Shown here one piece after another: positions 8,618-18,449 of a DNA stretch of 64,000 nucleotides. Each line of letters opens with the position of its first letter. Position 1 is the stretch's first letter. A model generated the notes under the pieces. That model did no database searches. It worked only from the letters and a program-made list of their open reading frames with translations, and had not been told where the DNA came from. The position numbers and the translations under genes were made by a program. Source of the stretch: Azospirillum sp. (lineage in GTDB: Bacteria > Pseudomonadota > Alphaproteobacteria > Azospirillales > Azospirillaceae); contig WGNK01000047.1 in the NCBI GenBank assembly GCA_016124535.1, forward strand, positions 1-64,000, given 5' to 3'.

Positions 8618-9742
8618 TCACCGCCCTCGCGGCGGTGCGGTCCCGAGAAAGGCTTCGATCGCGCCGACGATCCGCGCCGCGGCGTTGCCGTCGCCGTAGG
8701 GAAAGCGGGGTGTCGCCATCGCCCGATAATGCGCCGGGTCATGGAGCAGGCGCTCGACTTCGGCGATGATCCGTGCCGGCTCGGTGCCGACCAGCCGCAC
8801 CCCGCCGGCTTCGACGGCTTCCGGACGCTCGGTTTCTTCGCGCAGAACCAGGACCGGTCGGCCGAGCGCCGGGGCCTCCTCCTGGACACCGCCTGAATCG
8901 CTCAGCACCAGATGAGCCGATTTTACGGCGCCGATGAAATCGCGATAGCCGAGGGGCTCGCACAAGGTCAGGCGCGGCCTTCCCCCGAGCAGCCGGTGCG
9001 CCAGCGGCCTGACCTCCGGATTGGGGTGCACCGGATAGATCATCTCCAGGTCGGGGTTGCGGTCGAGCAGCTGAAGGAGCGCGTCGAAAATCCTCAGCAT
9101 GGGGGCGCCGAAGTTTTCCCGACGATGCGCGGTCACCAAGATCAGCGGGCGACCTTGCTGACGATCGGAGGGAAATGCCGGCGCCCGCGCCGCCATGTCG
9201 AGCACGGCGTCGATTGCGGTATTGCCGGTGACCAGCACGGCAGAATCGGCAACCCCCTCGGACAGCAGGTGCTCCCGAGCCCGGCCGGTCGGAGCAAAAT
9301 GCAGGGCCGCGGTCAATGCGGTGGCCCGCCGGTTGAATTCCTCCGGGAACGGATAGACCAGATTGCCGGTGCGCAGGCCGGCCTCGACGTGGCCGAACGG
9401 TATTCCCAGATAAAAGCACACCACCGAAGCGACAAACACCGTGGTGGTATCGCCCTGGGCCAGGACCAGAGCCGGCCGGCGTTCCGCCAGTACCGCTTCG
9501 AGCGCGACGAACAGACGCGCCGTCAGTTGCGACAGGGTCTGGCCGGGCGCCATCACGTCGAGGTCGATCGGCGCGGTCAGGTCGAACGCCGCAAATGCCT
9601 GGTCGAGCAGGTCGCGGTGCTGGCCGGTCGCCAGGATCACCACATCGGCCCAGGGCGTCGCACGCAGCGCCGACACCACCGGCGCCATCTTGATCGCCTC
9701 CGGACGCGTGCCGATCACACAGAAAACCGCGTGCCGTCCCAT
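8618..9742 (-). CDS. wecB: UDP-N-acetylglucosamine 2-epimerase (non-hydrolysing)
   Basis: 374 residues from ATG 9742, preceded by CAGGG; TTG 9748 is an alternative. Converts UDP-GlcNAc to UDP-ManNAc in the cytoplasm for surface polysaccharide synthesis. Family marks are GTRPEAIKMAPV at the N-terminus, GHVEAGLRTGN near residue 94, TAHRRENFG near residue 205, and SDSGGVQEEAPALGRPVLVL near residue 285. It faces the exporter operon with only 8 bases between the two stops. UDP-GlcNAc could come from the GlmM pathway. Confidence 0.92.
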   Translation of the reverse strand: MGRHAVFCVIGTRPEAIKMAPVVSALRATPWADVVILATGQHRDLLDQAFAAFDLTAPIDLDVMAPGQTLSQLTARLFVALEAVLAERRPALVLAQGDTTTVFVASVVCFYLGIPFGHVEAGLRTGNLVYPFPEEFNRRATALTAALHFAPTGRAREHLLSEGVADSAVLVTGNTAIDAVLDMAARAPAFPSDRQQGRPLILVTAHRRENFGAPMLRIFDALLQLLDRNPDLEMIYPVHPNPEVRPLAHRLLGGRPRLTLCEPLGYRDFIGAVKSAHLVLSDSGGVQEEAPALGRPVLVLREETERPEAVEAGGVRLVGTEPARIIAEVERLLHDPAHYRAMATPRFPYGDGNAAARIVGAIEAFLGTAPPRGR

Positions 9743-9839
9743 CTTCAACCCTGATAGCGCGGCTGCGACGCCGCCGTGCTGCCTCCCGCACCGCGACCGC
9801 CGGCCCTCACGGCACGCGTCGGTTGCGCCTGGGTATTGA

Positions 9840-10838
9840 CTATCGCGTTATTCCGTTGACGGTCGAGCCAAGAAAATCAATCGTGAAGTCGATGCAGCGT
9901 CGGCTGCCGATGGTTGCCGCGAGGTGCGCGCGATGCTCGGGCGGCACGATCATCAGCAGGAAGCCGCCGCCGCCGGCACCGCACAACTTGCCCCCGAGCG
10001 CGCCATTGGCCAGGCAGGTTTCGTAGAGCGCGTCGATCTCGGGGTTGGTGACCCGCCCGGTCAGACTGCGTTTGATCATCCAGCTCTCATGCAGCAGCTT
10101 CGCCAGCTCGATCGCCTTCTCATCGCCATGGCTGCGTTCGAGGACCCGCTGCCCCTGGTCGACCAAGTCGAGCAGATGCGAAAGATCGGTGTCGAGCGTC
10201 CGCTGCGCGGTCTGCTTGACCTGTTCGGCAACGACGTCGGTGGCCCGCCGCTTGATGCCGGTATAGATCAGCACCATCCATTTAGAGAGGTTGCGCAAAT
10301 CCGCGCCGGTGACCTCCATCGGCCGGACGGTCAGTCCGTCCCGTTCGAAATCGAAGCGGTTGATTCCGCCGATCGCGGCGTGGAGCTGATCCTGGATACC
10401 GACATTTTCGTTGAGCAGGACCTGTTCGGCGTGGATCGCCTCGCGCGCCAGTTCGATTTTGGTCCGCGGCTGGCCCTTCAAGGTCGAAATCAGCTGAATC
10501 AGCGCAACCGTGAACGACGACGAGCTGCCAAGACCCGCACTCTCAGGCAGGTCGGCCTGGACCGATATGTCCAGCGGCTCGTCGCATTCGTAATAGGCCA
10601 GCAAGACCCGGACAACCGGATGCTGGATATCTTCGATCCGGTCGACCAACTCGACTCGAGAGTAGCTGAGACGATACCGATAGTCAACATAGCTACCCAG
10701 GCTCAAAGCATTCATATAAACGAATTTGTCGATTGAAAAGCCAAGCACCGCGCCGCGGTGACGCTGGTAATAGGCCGGGTAGTCGGTGCCGCCGCCGAAC
10801 AAACTGACGCGCATCGGAGCTCTGACCGTTATCAACAT
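9840..10838 (-). CDS. GHMP-family sugar kinase (heptose-7-phosphate kinase-like)
   Basis: 332 residues from ATG 10838, which has AGGGTGG 5 bases upstream. The N-terminus RAPMRVSLFGGGTDYPAYY and the ATP loop LPESAGLGSSSSFTVAL identify the GHMP superfamily. The C-terminal GALGGKLCGAGGGGFLL is the third GHMP motif. This arrangement fits D-glycero-D-manno-heptose 7-phosphate kinases (HddA-like) and fucokinase/galactokinase relatives. The partner genes for GDP-heptose synthesis (gmhA, gmhB, hddC) are not in the window, so the sugar remains uncertain. It is encoded upstream of and co-directional with wecB. Confidence 0.8.
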   Translation of the reverse strand: MLITVRAPMRVSLFGGGTDYPAYYQRHRGAVLGFSIDKFVYMNALSLGSYVDYRYRLSYSRVELVDRIEDIQHPVVRVLLAYYECDEPLDISVQADLPESAGLGSSSSFTVALIQLISTLKGQPRTKIELAREAIHAEQVLLNENVGIQDQLHAAIGGINRFDFERDGLTVRPMEVTGADLRNLSKWMVLIYTGIKRRATDVVAEQVKQTAQRTLDTDLSHLLDLVDQGQRVLERSHGDEKAIELAKLLHESWMIKRSLTGRVTNPEIDALYETCLANGALGGKLCGAGGGGFLLMIVPPEHRAHLAATIGSRRCIDFTIDFLGSTVNGITR

Positions 10839-10850
10839 GCGCACCACCCT

Positions 10851-10883
10851 AATTTAAAGCCAAATTTAAAGCCAAATTTAAAG
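10851..10883. repeat. Nearly three tandem copies of a 12-bp AT-rich unit
   Basis: The unit AATTTAAAGCCA starts at 10851 and 10863, and a third, incomplete copy (AATTTAAAG) starts at 10875. The repeats lie directly upstream of the kinase start codon and are the most AT-rich stretch for several kilobases. They could be a promoter-proximal or protein-binding element. Confidence 0.85.
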
Positions 10884-11042
10884 ATTGTGCAGACTCGATC
10901 GTCTTGCACGACTCCGATCGACGGATCGGCGGTGCGATCGTCGCCCCCGGATGGCCTTCTATCGTCAATCCGGGTTCCGACGTCAAGCGGCAACCATGGC
11001 CGCCGCAGGGCAATCGGCCAGGCCCGCCCGCCAGGATCGGGT

Positions 11043-14000
11043 TCAGGCCGTCAGCCGCGGGTCCGGGACGACCCCGGTGGTCCTGCTGAACAGCTTTGGC
11101 GACCCCCGGAGCTCGTCGCCGGTCTCCGAGCACCGCGCCTCGATCTTGTACGGCCCAGGCCCGAGCAGATAATTCCCGAGGTCGGCCTGGAAGCAATGCT
11201 GGCCCTTGCCGATGCCGGCGGCCTTGAGGTCCTGACGATAACGGTCGGCCGGCCAGGTGCCGACCGAAATGCCGTCAACCAAAAGCTCTACCCGCCGGGT
11301 TCGGTCGGGTTCGGCGCGAAACCAGGCCCAGCCGTGAGCAATGCCGGCGTCAACCGTGTCCAGAACGCCGGCTGGCTCCCCCAGAAACCAGAGCCGTCGC
11401 TTAAACGCCGGCGGAATCCGGACCGCACCCCAGGCACGCAGATTCCGCCCCAGCCCGACCAATTCCTGGCGCAGAACCGCCGCCGCCGCCGGGCTGGCCG
11501 CGGCGCCCTGGTGCCGGCTCGGCCAGATGGCATGGTGCTGATGGCTTCGGTTGTCGTTGGAGAAGGCGTAATCGGGAGTCCAGCCGAGTTGGCGGTGGCT
11601 GCGCTGGACCTTGGCGATCATGGCGGCGCCGACCTCGATTTGCTCGGCCCGCCTGGCGAGGGCGGGGAGTTCGGCGCCGGGGGCCGGCGGGGTGATGCCG
11701 TCCAGCCGCCGGAAGGCGTCGCGCAACATCTCGGCGCCGGGGACGAAGCGCCGGATCGAGGCGTAAGCCTGCGGAGCGGTTTCCCGCAGGTATCGGGCAA
11801 GCCCACAGGCCAGTTCGACATCGGTGCAGCGGCCATCCATGTAGGTCTTGCGGTAGCCCATCGCCAGTTCGAACAGCGCGGCGGCTTCGTCCGGGGCCTG
11901 TCCCTGGAACAGATAGCGCAGCCCGCCGGGGCTGCGGAACAGGTACCAGGCGCGCAGGTCCTCCAGCTCGGCCACCGCGCTCTGGGTGACCCGGTCGTCG
12001 GGAAAGTTGAGGAAGGTCCCCAGGGTCTCGCCGAGGGTGGCGACCTGGATGAACGGCAGCACCCGGTTCTTGAATTCGACATCGCCGGCGCCGCGGAAAC
12101 CTGCGTCGTACCAGCCGAAGCGCCGGTGAACCGATCTGCGGTAGAGCGCGCCGACATAGCCGATGGCGCAACAGTCGAGCAGGTGGGCATAGCGGGTCGG
12201 AAAGGCCCGCCGGTAGCCCATCACGTCGCGCTGATAGCCGCCCCGATCGTCAACCTCGACCACCAAAGCATTGCCCTGCACCCAGTCGATCGCGGGATGG
12301 CGGTCGAGATGGTCGATCATCAGGTCGAAGGCATCGGGCCGGTTCGCTTCGTCGACCCCAAGCAGCGCCAGATACCCGCCGCGGGCCTGGGCGATGCCGC
12401 GATTCCAGGCGCCCTGGATGGTTTCGCGCGCGGTCGAGCGGAGATAAAGCGTGCTGAGGCCCCGCCCCTCGGCCTGGGCGGCGGCGACGGCTTCCAACAG
12501 CACCCTTCCGGTATCGTCGGTGGAGTTGCTGTCCACGAACACCACCTCCACCGTCCGCCTGGCGCGCTCGGTCAGCCGGCACAGACCGTCAACAAAGCCC
12601 CGGACCTTGCCGGCAGCGTTGTAGACCGAGACGACAATGCTGGCGCGCGGCTCGGCGAGCGTGCGCCGGTCCACCCGCAGCGCCAGGCCCTCGGCGGGTG
12701 GGCCGGGCAGTGCCGCGCTGCGGGCCGCGAGCGACCGGCAGACCGCCTCGGGATCCGCGTCGCCGCCGAACAGGAGTTCCGCCGCGGCCGCCTCCTGGTC
12801 ACGCCCCTGCCCTCGCAGCACCGCCAGCACCTCTGCCAGCTCCGCCGGCGGGCAGCGTCCGGACAGCCGAAAGGCACGGATGCGATAGGTGGCGGCGAGC
12901 AGATCGTTGCCGCGGCAGCGCTCGACCTCGGCCAGCAGGCGGAATGCTGGCGCCCGATCGCCGGAAAAGGCGTGCGGCCGAACCGCCTCGACCAGCGCAT
13001 CGGTTTCCGCCGGCGACACCCCCCCGCCCTGCCCCTGCCGGGCGGCCAAAGTCGCCTGCACCCGTCCCAGCCGGGCCGACAAGTCGAACATCCGGCGGTA
13101 GGGCGCCGACGGCGTCACCGCCGGGTCCGCCGCCTCGCCGCCGTCCAGTCGCCGGCAGAGCTGCTCCCGCATCCGCGGCTCCGCCGCCGCCAGGGTCTTG
13201 CCGCGCAGGCACCGCATTATCGCTTCGAAAGCCCGCTCAACCGCTGCCGCCGCCGCCTGGTCCGGGGTCGGCGGCACATCGTAGATGGCATCGATGCCGT
13301 GGCCGAACCGACGGGGTGCGGTGGTTTCGAAATAGGCGCACAGGCGGGTGCGAACCGCGTCGTGGTTCTCGATCGTCGCCATTATCTCCGGATAGCCGTC
13401 AAGCGGCCGCGCCACCGGCAGTTTGACATAGGGCACCCCCGGCAGCGCCTCATCCAGGTAATCGCACACCCCGCAAGCGTCGCTGATTACCGTCGGACAG
13501 CCGGCCAAGAGGGATTCCAAAGCCGCCAGATTGAAGGTGTCCTTGCGCGATGGCAGCACCGTGACCATCGCAGCATTGGCGAAGCGGTCGAGCAGGTCGC
13601 TGCGCGCGAGCGTCTCGCTGACCACCGCCAGATCGCGGTTGCGTGCCAGGCGGCCCAGAATCACCCGGCTGTCGGCCGAGCCGATGATCACCGGCGGGCC
13701 GATCAGCCGGACCTGATCGTACGCCCCGCGCGGCAGTCGCCCGCAGAGATCGAGGAACAGGTCCGGACCCTTGCATTTCTCGTGGCGGCCGACGAAGCAC
13801 AGATCCGGGCGCGGCATCGCCGCCGCCCGGTGCCCGCGCGGCCGGCGCAGCGCTGCGAACGCCGGCCAGTCGACCACCGTACCGATATCGAGCAGCTGGG
13901 CCGGAACCCCATGCTGCCGTTGCCAACTCCGGATATAGGACTGACCGATGCCGTAGCGGAGATCGGCGCTGCGGTAGAGCAGCGCCTCGAAGGCCTGGAG

Positions 14001-14450
14001 CAGCGGCAGGTTGAAGCTGTCGCTCTCCTGCCAGTTGCCGTCGAGCGCAAAGCTCAAGGTGCCGTGCATTGACAGCGCCACCCTCCCGACGCTCACGCCG
14101 TGGTAGCGCAACGCAGCCGGCAGCAGCGCCGCAAATGGAATATAATCGGGAATGTCGACCACGTCGAACGCCATTCCCGCCACCGATGCCGCCAGGTCCA
14201 TCAGGTACATCACGTCCTGGGCCTTGCCCGCCAGCGACAGGGCGCGTCCCGGCAGCCGTACTTCGCTGAGGTCAACCGCGTCGATCCAGCGCCGATAGGC
14301 ATCGCCGACCGCGAGCGTCGTCACCCCGGGCGCCTGGCCGCTGCCGAAGACGAAAAACTCGTGCCGGCTGGACGCCAGCAGACTGCGATAAAAGGTCTGG
14401 CCTCCCCCGACCGCGTCGAAGACATTCTCGGCCGCCACCAATATGCGCAT
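11043..14450 (-). CDS. 1135-residue double glycosyltransferase (GT4 plus GT2) with C-terminal accessory domain
   Basis: Start ATG 14450 (MRILVAAENVFDAVGGGQTF) is a natural GT4 beginning; the open frame upstream lacks protein-like features. Residues 1 to about 430 are a GT-B domain, with FVGRHEKCKGPDLFLDL and LPSRKDTFNLAALESLLAGC in the donor half. About residues 600-830 are a GT2 domain (SIVVSVYNAAGKVRGF, VFVDSNSTDDTGR). The last 100 residues contain LLVDGISVGTWPADRYRQDL and GIGKGQHCF, a repeat-like domain seen at the ends of other large alphaproteobacterial glycosyltransferases. It probably contributes two linkages to the same glycan. Acceptor and donor sugars unknown. Confidence 0.8.
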   Translation of the reverse strand: MRILVAAENVFDAVGGGQTFYRSLLASSRHEFFVFGSGQAPGVTTLAVGDAYRRWIDAVDLSEVRLPGRALSLAGKAQDVMYLMDLAASVAGMAFDVVDIPDYIPFAALLPAALRYHGVSVGRVALSMHGTLSFALDGNWQESDSFNLPLLQAFEALLYRSADLRYGIGQSYIRSWQRQHGVPAQLLDIGTVVDWPAFAALRRPRGHRAAAMPRPDLCFVGRHEKCKGPDLFLDLCGRLPRGAYDQVRLIGPPVIIGSADSRVILGRLARNRDLAVVSETLARSDLLDRFANAAMVTVLPSRKDTFNLAALESLLAGCPTVISDACGVCDYLDEALPGVPYVKLPVARPLDGYPEIMATIENHDAVRTRLCAYFETTAPRRFGHGIDAIYDVPPTPDQAAAAAVERAFEAIMRCLRGKTLAAAEPRMREQLCRRLDGGEAADPAVTPSAPYRRMFDLSARLGRVQATLAARQGQGGGVSPAETDALVEAVRPHAFSGDRAPAFRLLAEVERCRGNDLLAATYRIRAFRLSGRCPPAELAEVLAVLRGQGRDQEAAAAELLFGGDADPEAVCRSLAARSAALPGPPAEGLALRVDRRTLAEPRASIVVSVYNAAGKVRGFVDGLCRLTERARRTVEVVFVDSNSTDDTGRVLLEAVAAAQAEGRGLSTLYLRSTARETIQGAWNRGIAQARGGYLALLGVDEANRPDAFDLMIDHLDRHPAIDWVQGNALVVEVDDRGGYQRDVMGYRRAFPTRYAHLLDCCAIGYVGALYRRSVHRRFGWYDAGFRGAGDVEFKNRVLPFIQVATLGETLGTFLNFPDDRVTQSAVAELEDLRAWYLFRSPGGLRYLFQGQAPDEAAALFELAMGYRKTYMDGRCTDVELACGLARYLRETAPQAYASIRRFVPGAEMLRDAFRRLDGITPPAPGAELPALARRAEQIEVGAAMIAKVQRSHRQLGWTPDYAFSNDNRSHQHHAIWPSRHQGAAASPAAAAVLRQELVGLGRNLRAWGAVRIPPAFKRRLWFLGEPAGVLDTVDAGIAHGWAWFRAEPDRTRRVELLVDGISVGTWPADRYRQDLKAAGIGKGQHCFQADLGNYLLGPGPYKIEARCSETGDELRGSPKLFSRTTGVVPDPRLTA

Positions 14451-15132
14451 GATCGCTGTTCTCGACAGTTCGGACGGTGCCGACGGCGTGCCAGGCTTCC
14501 GCGGGCGCCCAGGTGCCTTAGGGAATAGCCGGCCCGGTTCGGCGGGCGGTGGCTGGCGTCGATTCCGCGGCGATCCGGGGGAGGTCGCAGCCCCCATCTC
14601 TCCGGCCAGACAGTCCCGGGAGGCGGCCCGGCGGCGGCGAATTCGCCGGACGGGCCAGAGCGGCGTTACCTGGGACACCGCGAAGAAGCCTTCTGCGCGC
14701 GACGACAGCCAGTCCCGGAGTCTCGGCCCGATCGGCAAACGGTTCCTGTCAATAATCGATTACCGAATATCCGTCCAGATCCGATCGACCGTTCACCGGG
14801 GCAGCTCCCGGACTCGACCCGGACCCGCTTCGAAATTCTCCCGGTCGAGGCCGGGGTGGCGAGCCTGATCTTCGCAAAATAGACCCGCGAGGTCCGGGTC
14901 CGGCCGAATGATCCAGGAGTGGAGCGTCACCGGCCCGCGGCAGCGACCACCGCGCCTGGCTGGCAGAATCCGCGCTGTGACCATGGTCGGAATCGACACA
15001 GCCGTGACATTGCCCGGCACCCTGGCGCACCGATCGTCATGCGCCGAGCAGCCGAAGCCGAGCCTCCACCGTCCAGGCTGGGGCGCCGCTGTGAGGACGA
15101 CCGCAGAGTCCGTTCACAGGTGCAGATTTCTC
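14451..15132. other. 682-bp stretch with no convincing gene
   Basis: Lies between the 5' end of the double glycosyltransferase gene and the 3' end of tonB. Open frames exist on both strands but are rich in Arg, Pro and Ser with no recognisable motif. It must contain the promoter of the glycosyltransferase gene. A TTGACA (minus strand, 14752-14747) is present, but no good -10 box sits at the right distance. Confidence 0.6.
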
Positions 15133-15975
15133 TCATAGATAGTGAAAGGCAATCGAAAAGGTCAGCGGAGCCGCAGCGGCTTCTGCAGGCGGCGGCGGGA
15201 ATGGTGCGGCAGCGTTCAGCGCGTCGAGGGCGGCCTGGTCGAGCACGGCTTGGCCGCTGGAGATCGTCAGCTCGGCCGAGACCAGAGCGCCGCTGGGCGC
15301 GATCGTAAACGTTACCACCGCGGTGCCGCCGAGGCTGATGCCGGCCGGCTTCCGTTCGGTGACCAGCCGATGAACCAGCGCACCGTAAGCGTTCAGGCGG
15401 TCGATGGCGGCCTGGACCGCGGCATCCCCCGCCGCCGTCGGCCCGGAGGCGGCTTCAGACGGCCGGATCGGGCGATTTTCCACCGGGCGGGTGTTTTCCC
15501 GGCGCGGCCGGAGACGCACCGCAGGGCGTGACGACGCCGGCTTGACCGCTCTGCGCGGCGGCTTGGGTGGGTTCGGGACCGGTTCAGCCGCCGCCGGCGG
15601 CGCGGGCAAAGGCGCCGGTTCCGCCGGCGGCGGGGTTTCAGGCATCGGCGGCGGCGCGGACAGCGTTTCCGCGGACTGCCGGGGCGGCTCCGGTTCCGGC
15701 TGATCGTGGACTTCCGGTGGCATCGGCGCCGCCGGTTCGGCCGGCCCCTCCTCGGCCGGCTCGGTGGCGGTGGTGACCATGGTGACCTCGAGCACCACCG
15801 GCGCCACCCCGTCTCGTCCGGGCTCGCCGGTGACGGTCCCGACCAGCAACAGAATCAGCACGGCAAGATGCAGGCAGGCCGACGCGGCCAGGCTCTGGCC
15901 GGCGGCGGACGCGCCACCCCGCACCCGCGATCGGGGAGCGGGAGGGTGCGTCGCGCCGCAGACGGGGGCGAACAC
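15133..15975 (-). CDS. tonB: TonB-like energy transducer
   Basis: 280 residues from GTG 15975, 8 bases after the receptor gene. Residues about 28-48 form one membrane anchor (SACLHLAVLILLLVGTV). A long Pro/Glu- then Pro/Lys-rich spacer spans about residues 70-175, as in TonB proteins that cross the periplasm. The C-terminal 90 residues form a TonB domain, with GTAVVTFTIAPSGALVSAEL and then LDQAALDALNAAAPFPPPP. It transmits proton-motive force to an outer-membrane receptor, almost certainly the one encoded just upstream. exbB and exbD are not in the window, so they must be supplied elsewhere. Confidence 0.88.
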   Translation of the reverse strand: MFAPVCGATHPPAPRSRVRGGASAAGQSLAASACLHLAVLILLLVGTVTGEPGRDGVAPVVLEVTMVTTATEPAEEGPAEPAAPMPPEVHDQPEPEPPRQSAETLSAPPPMPETPPPAEPAPLPAPPAAAEPVPNPPKPPRRAVKPASSRPAVRLRPRRENTRPVENRPIRPSEAASGPTAAGDAAVQAAIDRLNAYGALVHRLVTERKPAGISLGGTAVVTFTIAPSGALVSAELTISSGQAVLDQAALDALNAAAPFPPPPAEAAAAPLTFSIAFHYL

Positions 15976-15983
15976 CGGACCGG

Positions 15984-18251
15984 TCAGAACTGAATTTTCA
16001 GGCCGAGATTGACCGATCGCCCCGGACCCGGCAGCGGCCCCGGCCCGACATTGGCGGGCGCCGCCGTGCCGTAGCGTGCCCGATAACCGCCGAAATCGAC
16101 CCCGCCCAACGGCTGGTAATAGAGCTTGTTGAACAGGTTATCGACGCCGACATCGAACCGCACATGCTCCCACTGGTAGCCGGCGCGCAGATTGACCAGG
16201 CCATAGCCCGGCGTCGACGGCTCGTTGCGCAGGCTCTGGACCTCGTGCTTGGCGTCAACCAGGGCCAGCTCGATCGCGCTCGACCAGCCGCCCAGTCGAT
16301 GCTCCAGGCTCAGTTCCAGGTGCAGCGGCATCATGTGGTAGAGGTTATCGCTGCGATCAAGACGCTCGCCGTGGACCACGCCGGCGACGCCGGACAGCTC
16401 GAACCGGCCGACCTCGGCGCTCTCGAACAGGCCGACCCGGCCGGATAGGTCGAAGCCGTAAAGCAGCGCGTCGTGATTGGCGAATTTCAGGCGCACGAAC
16501 GTGTTGCCGAGGTCCGCGACCCGGTCGACGTCGATGAAATCCTCGACATAGGTGACGTACGGCGTCGCCTTGATTTCCCAGTCCTCTCGCCGGGCGTCGT
16601 GGAGGCCGAAGGTGACGGCGCCGGTGTGGGCGACCTCGGGCTTGAGATCGAGGTTGCCGACATAGCTGTTGGCGTCGCCGAACCAGCCGATCATGGCGCT
16701 GGCCATCGCCCCGGTGCTCCAGGAATAGCGCTCGTAGAGGTTGGGCGAGCGGCTCTTGCGGGCATAGCCGGCTTCCACCGTGGTGGTTGCGATCGGCTCA
16801 AATCGGGCGAGTGCGGTCACATCGAAGTTCACGTCGGTCCGCGCCCGGTCGGCGGCGTTGAACGCCCTGGCATCGGCGGCATCGGGATTGGCCATCGCCA
16901 TCATGCCCATGCCGAGGGTGGCGGCGGTCGAATAGGGCTGGACCCGGCCGGTATCCATCCACACCACATCGTTGCGGACGCCGAGCAGGGTGGTCCATTC
17001 CGGTGTCCACCTGGCCTCCCATTCGGCAAAAATGCCGAGATGATTGCGCTGACCGTTGTTGATGCTGTTGAAGGTGTCGGGGCTCATCATCATGCTGCCC
17101 GGCACCGCCGGCCACCAGTCGTCCAGTTCGAAGCGATGGAACTCGTTGCCGACCCGCACGGTATCGCGCGCCGACAGCGGCAACGCCACCTTGACGCTGT
17201 AGCCGAGATCGCTGGCGTCGGTGTTCATCGGCATGCCGCCGTTGGCCGAGCCGCCCTTGTCGTTGAGAAAATTCATGCCGTGGGCGACATGCTGCCAGAA
17301 GGCCAGCGCGTCCACGCTGCCCCAATCGAAGTCACCCTGCCAGCGCGGCTTGAGCGAGAAGCCGAGATTCTGGGTCATGTCCATGCGGGCATTGGGGAAA
17401 CCCTGATAGGGGCTGTGGTGGAGGCCGCCCTCCAGAGAGAACAGGTTGCCGCCGCTACGCGCCGCCGCGGTCAGCTTGTGGTCTTCGACCTCGTAGAGCG
17501 AGGACAGCACCGGGGCGCCGTCGCCGCCGCGATGGTAGTTGCGCGCCCGGGTCCAGCTGCCGTCGTAGCCGAGACTGTAACTCCCGGTGGCAGCGGTGGC
17601 GGCGGTGGCCCCGCCGATGGCATGGTCGTTGCTGCGGTAGAAACTGGAAAGGCTGCCGCCGACGTGGAAGCCTTCGCCCGGCTTGGCGAAGATCGGCGCC
17701 GCCGGCTCCAGCAGGATGGTGCCGCCGATGCTGTCGCCGCCCCGGCTCACCGGCGTGATGCCGGCCATGACCTCGACCTTGGACAGCGCGGCCGGAGCGG
17801 CATAGAGCAGCGCCGGGTTCATATGGTTCGGGCAGGCCGGGGTGATCTTGACCCCGCCCAGCAGGACGTTGACACGGTCGCCGGCCAGTCCGTGCAAGGC
17901 CGGAATGCTGGCGGTGCCGCCGTTCGTGTAGAGGCTGGTTCCGGGCAGGCTGCGCAGCAGGGAACCGGCATCGCTGCTGCCGGGCAGCCTGGCGGCGATG
18001 GCGTCCCGTCCCAGGCTGGAGCTGCCATAGGGATATGAGACGCCGGGAATCGACGAGCGCTCGGGCAGCGGCGATTCGATCGGGATCGGCGGCAATTGGA
18101 TTGGTGCCGGCTCGGCTGCGGTCCGGGCACGGGCCGTGCCCGGTGGCAGCAAGGCCAGGGACAGGAAAAGAACGATTGGCGCGACCGACGACCGGCGTGC
18201 AAGGATCGCGGCAACCGTCGGACGACGGTGAGAAAACGCAAGCGACATCAT
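15984..18251 (-). CDS. TonB-dependent outer-membrane receptor, copper type (OprC/NosA-like)
   Basis: About 755 residues; start ATG 18251 or 18248 (both follow GAGGGG). A signal peptide (VAPIVLFLSLALLPPGTARA) is followed by a plug domain with GSLLRSLPGTSLYTNGG and HGLAGDRVNVLLGG, and a beta-barrel ending in the aromatic GLKIQF. Residues about 140-144 are CPNHM and about 324-326 are HGM. In the Pseudomonas copper receptor OprC, a CxxxM pair and an HxM pair bind copper at similar positions. Methionine-rich loops (LGMGMMAMANP) fit this. It probably imports copper together with the DUF2946 protein upstream and TonB downstream. Confidence 0.88.
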   Translation of the reverse strand: MMSLAFSHRRPTVAAILARRSSVAPIVLFLSLALLPPGTARARTAAEPAPIQLPPIPIESPLPERSSIPGVSYPYGSSSLGRDAIAARLPGSSDAGSLLRSLPGTSLYTNGGTASIPALHGLAGDRVNVLLGGVKITPACPNHMNPALLYAAPAALSKVEVMAGITPVSRGGDSIGGTILLEPAAPIFAKPGEGFHVGGSLSSFYRSNDHAIGGATAATAATGSYSLGYDGSWTRARNYHRGGDGAPVLSSLYEVEDHKLTAAARSGGNLFSLEGGLHHSPYQGFPNARMDMTQNLGFSLKPRWQGDFDWGSVDALAFWQHVAHGMNFLNDKGGSANGGMPMNTDASDLGYSVKVALPLSARDTVRVGNEFHRFELDDWWPAVPGSMMMSPDTFNSINNGQRNHLGIFAEWEARWTPEWTTLLGVRNDVVWMDTGRVQPYSTAATLGMGMMAMANPDAADARAFNAADRARTDVNFDVTALARFEPIATTTVEAGYARKSRSPNLYERYSWSTGAMASAMIGWFGDANSYVGNLDLKPEVAHTGAVTFGLHDARREDWEIKATPYVTYVEDFIDVDRVADLGNTFVRLKFANHDALLYGFDLSGRVGLFESAEVGRFELSGVAGVVHGERLDRSDNLYHMMPLHLELSLEHRLGGWSSAIELALVDAKHEVQSLRNEPSTPGYGLVNLRAGYQWEHVRFDVGVDNLFNKLYYQPLGGVDFGGYRARYGTAAPANVGPGPLPGPGRSVNLGLKIQF

Positions 18252-18449
18252 TGGCCCCTCGGTTTGGATGGGGTCTGGCAAAATTAGGATTTCAGGCAGG
18301 CATCCCGGCATGCGGGTGCAGGTGCCTCGACCGGCCGGCGCCACGCGCCCCGCTCACGCCAGCCGTCGCCAGAGCGCGCGCCGGACCTGCAGGACCGGGC
18401 GGCTGACACGGGGGACAAGCGAGCGGAAGGGGCTGGGGGGCCGACCGGA

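Noticed and set aside
10758-14072. 1104-residue open frame on the plus strand
   Set aside because: Antisense to the double glycosyltransferase, which has clear domains and a natural start.
14451-14738. 96-residue N-terminal extension of the double glycosyltransferase
   Set aside because: Low-complexity Arg/Pro/Ser sequence without protein-like pattern; MRILVAAENV is a natural GT4 start.
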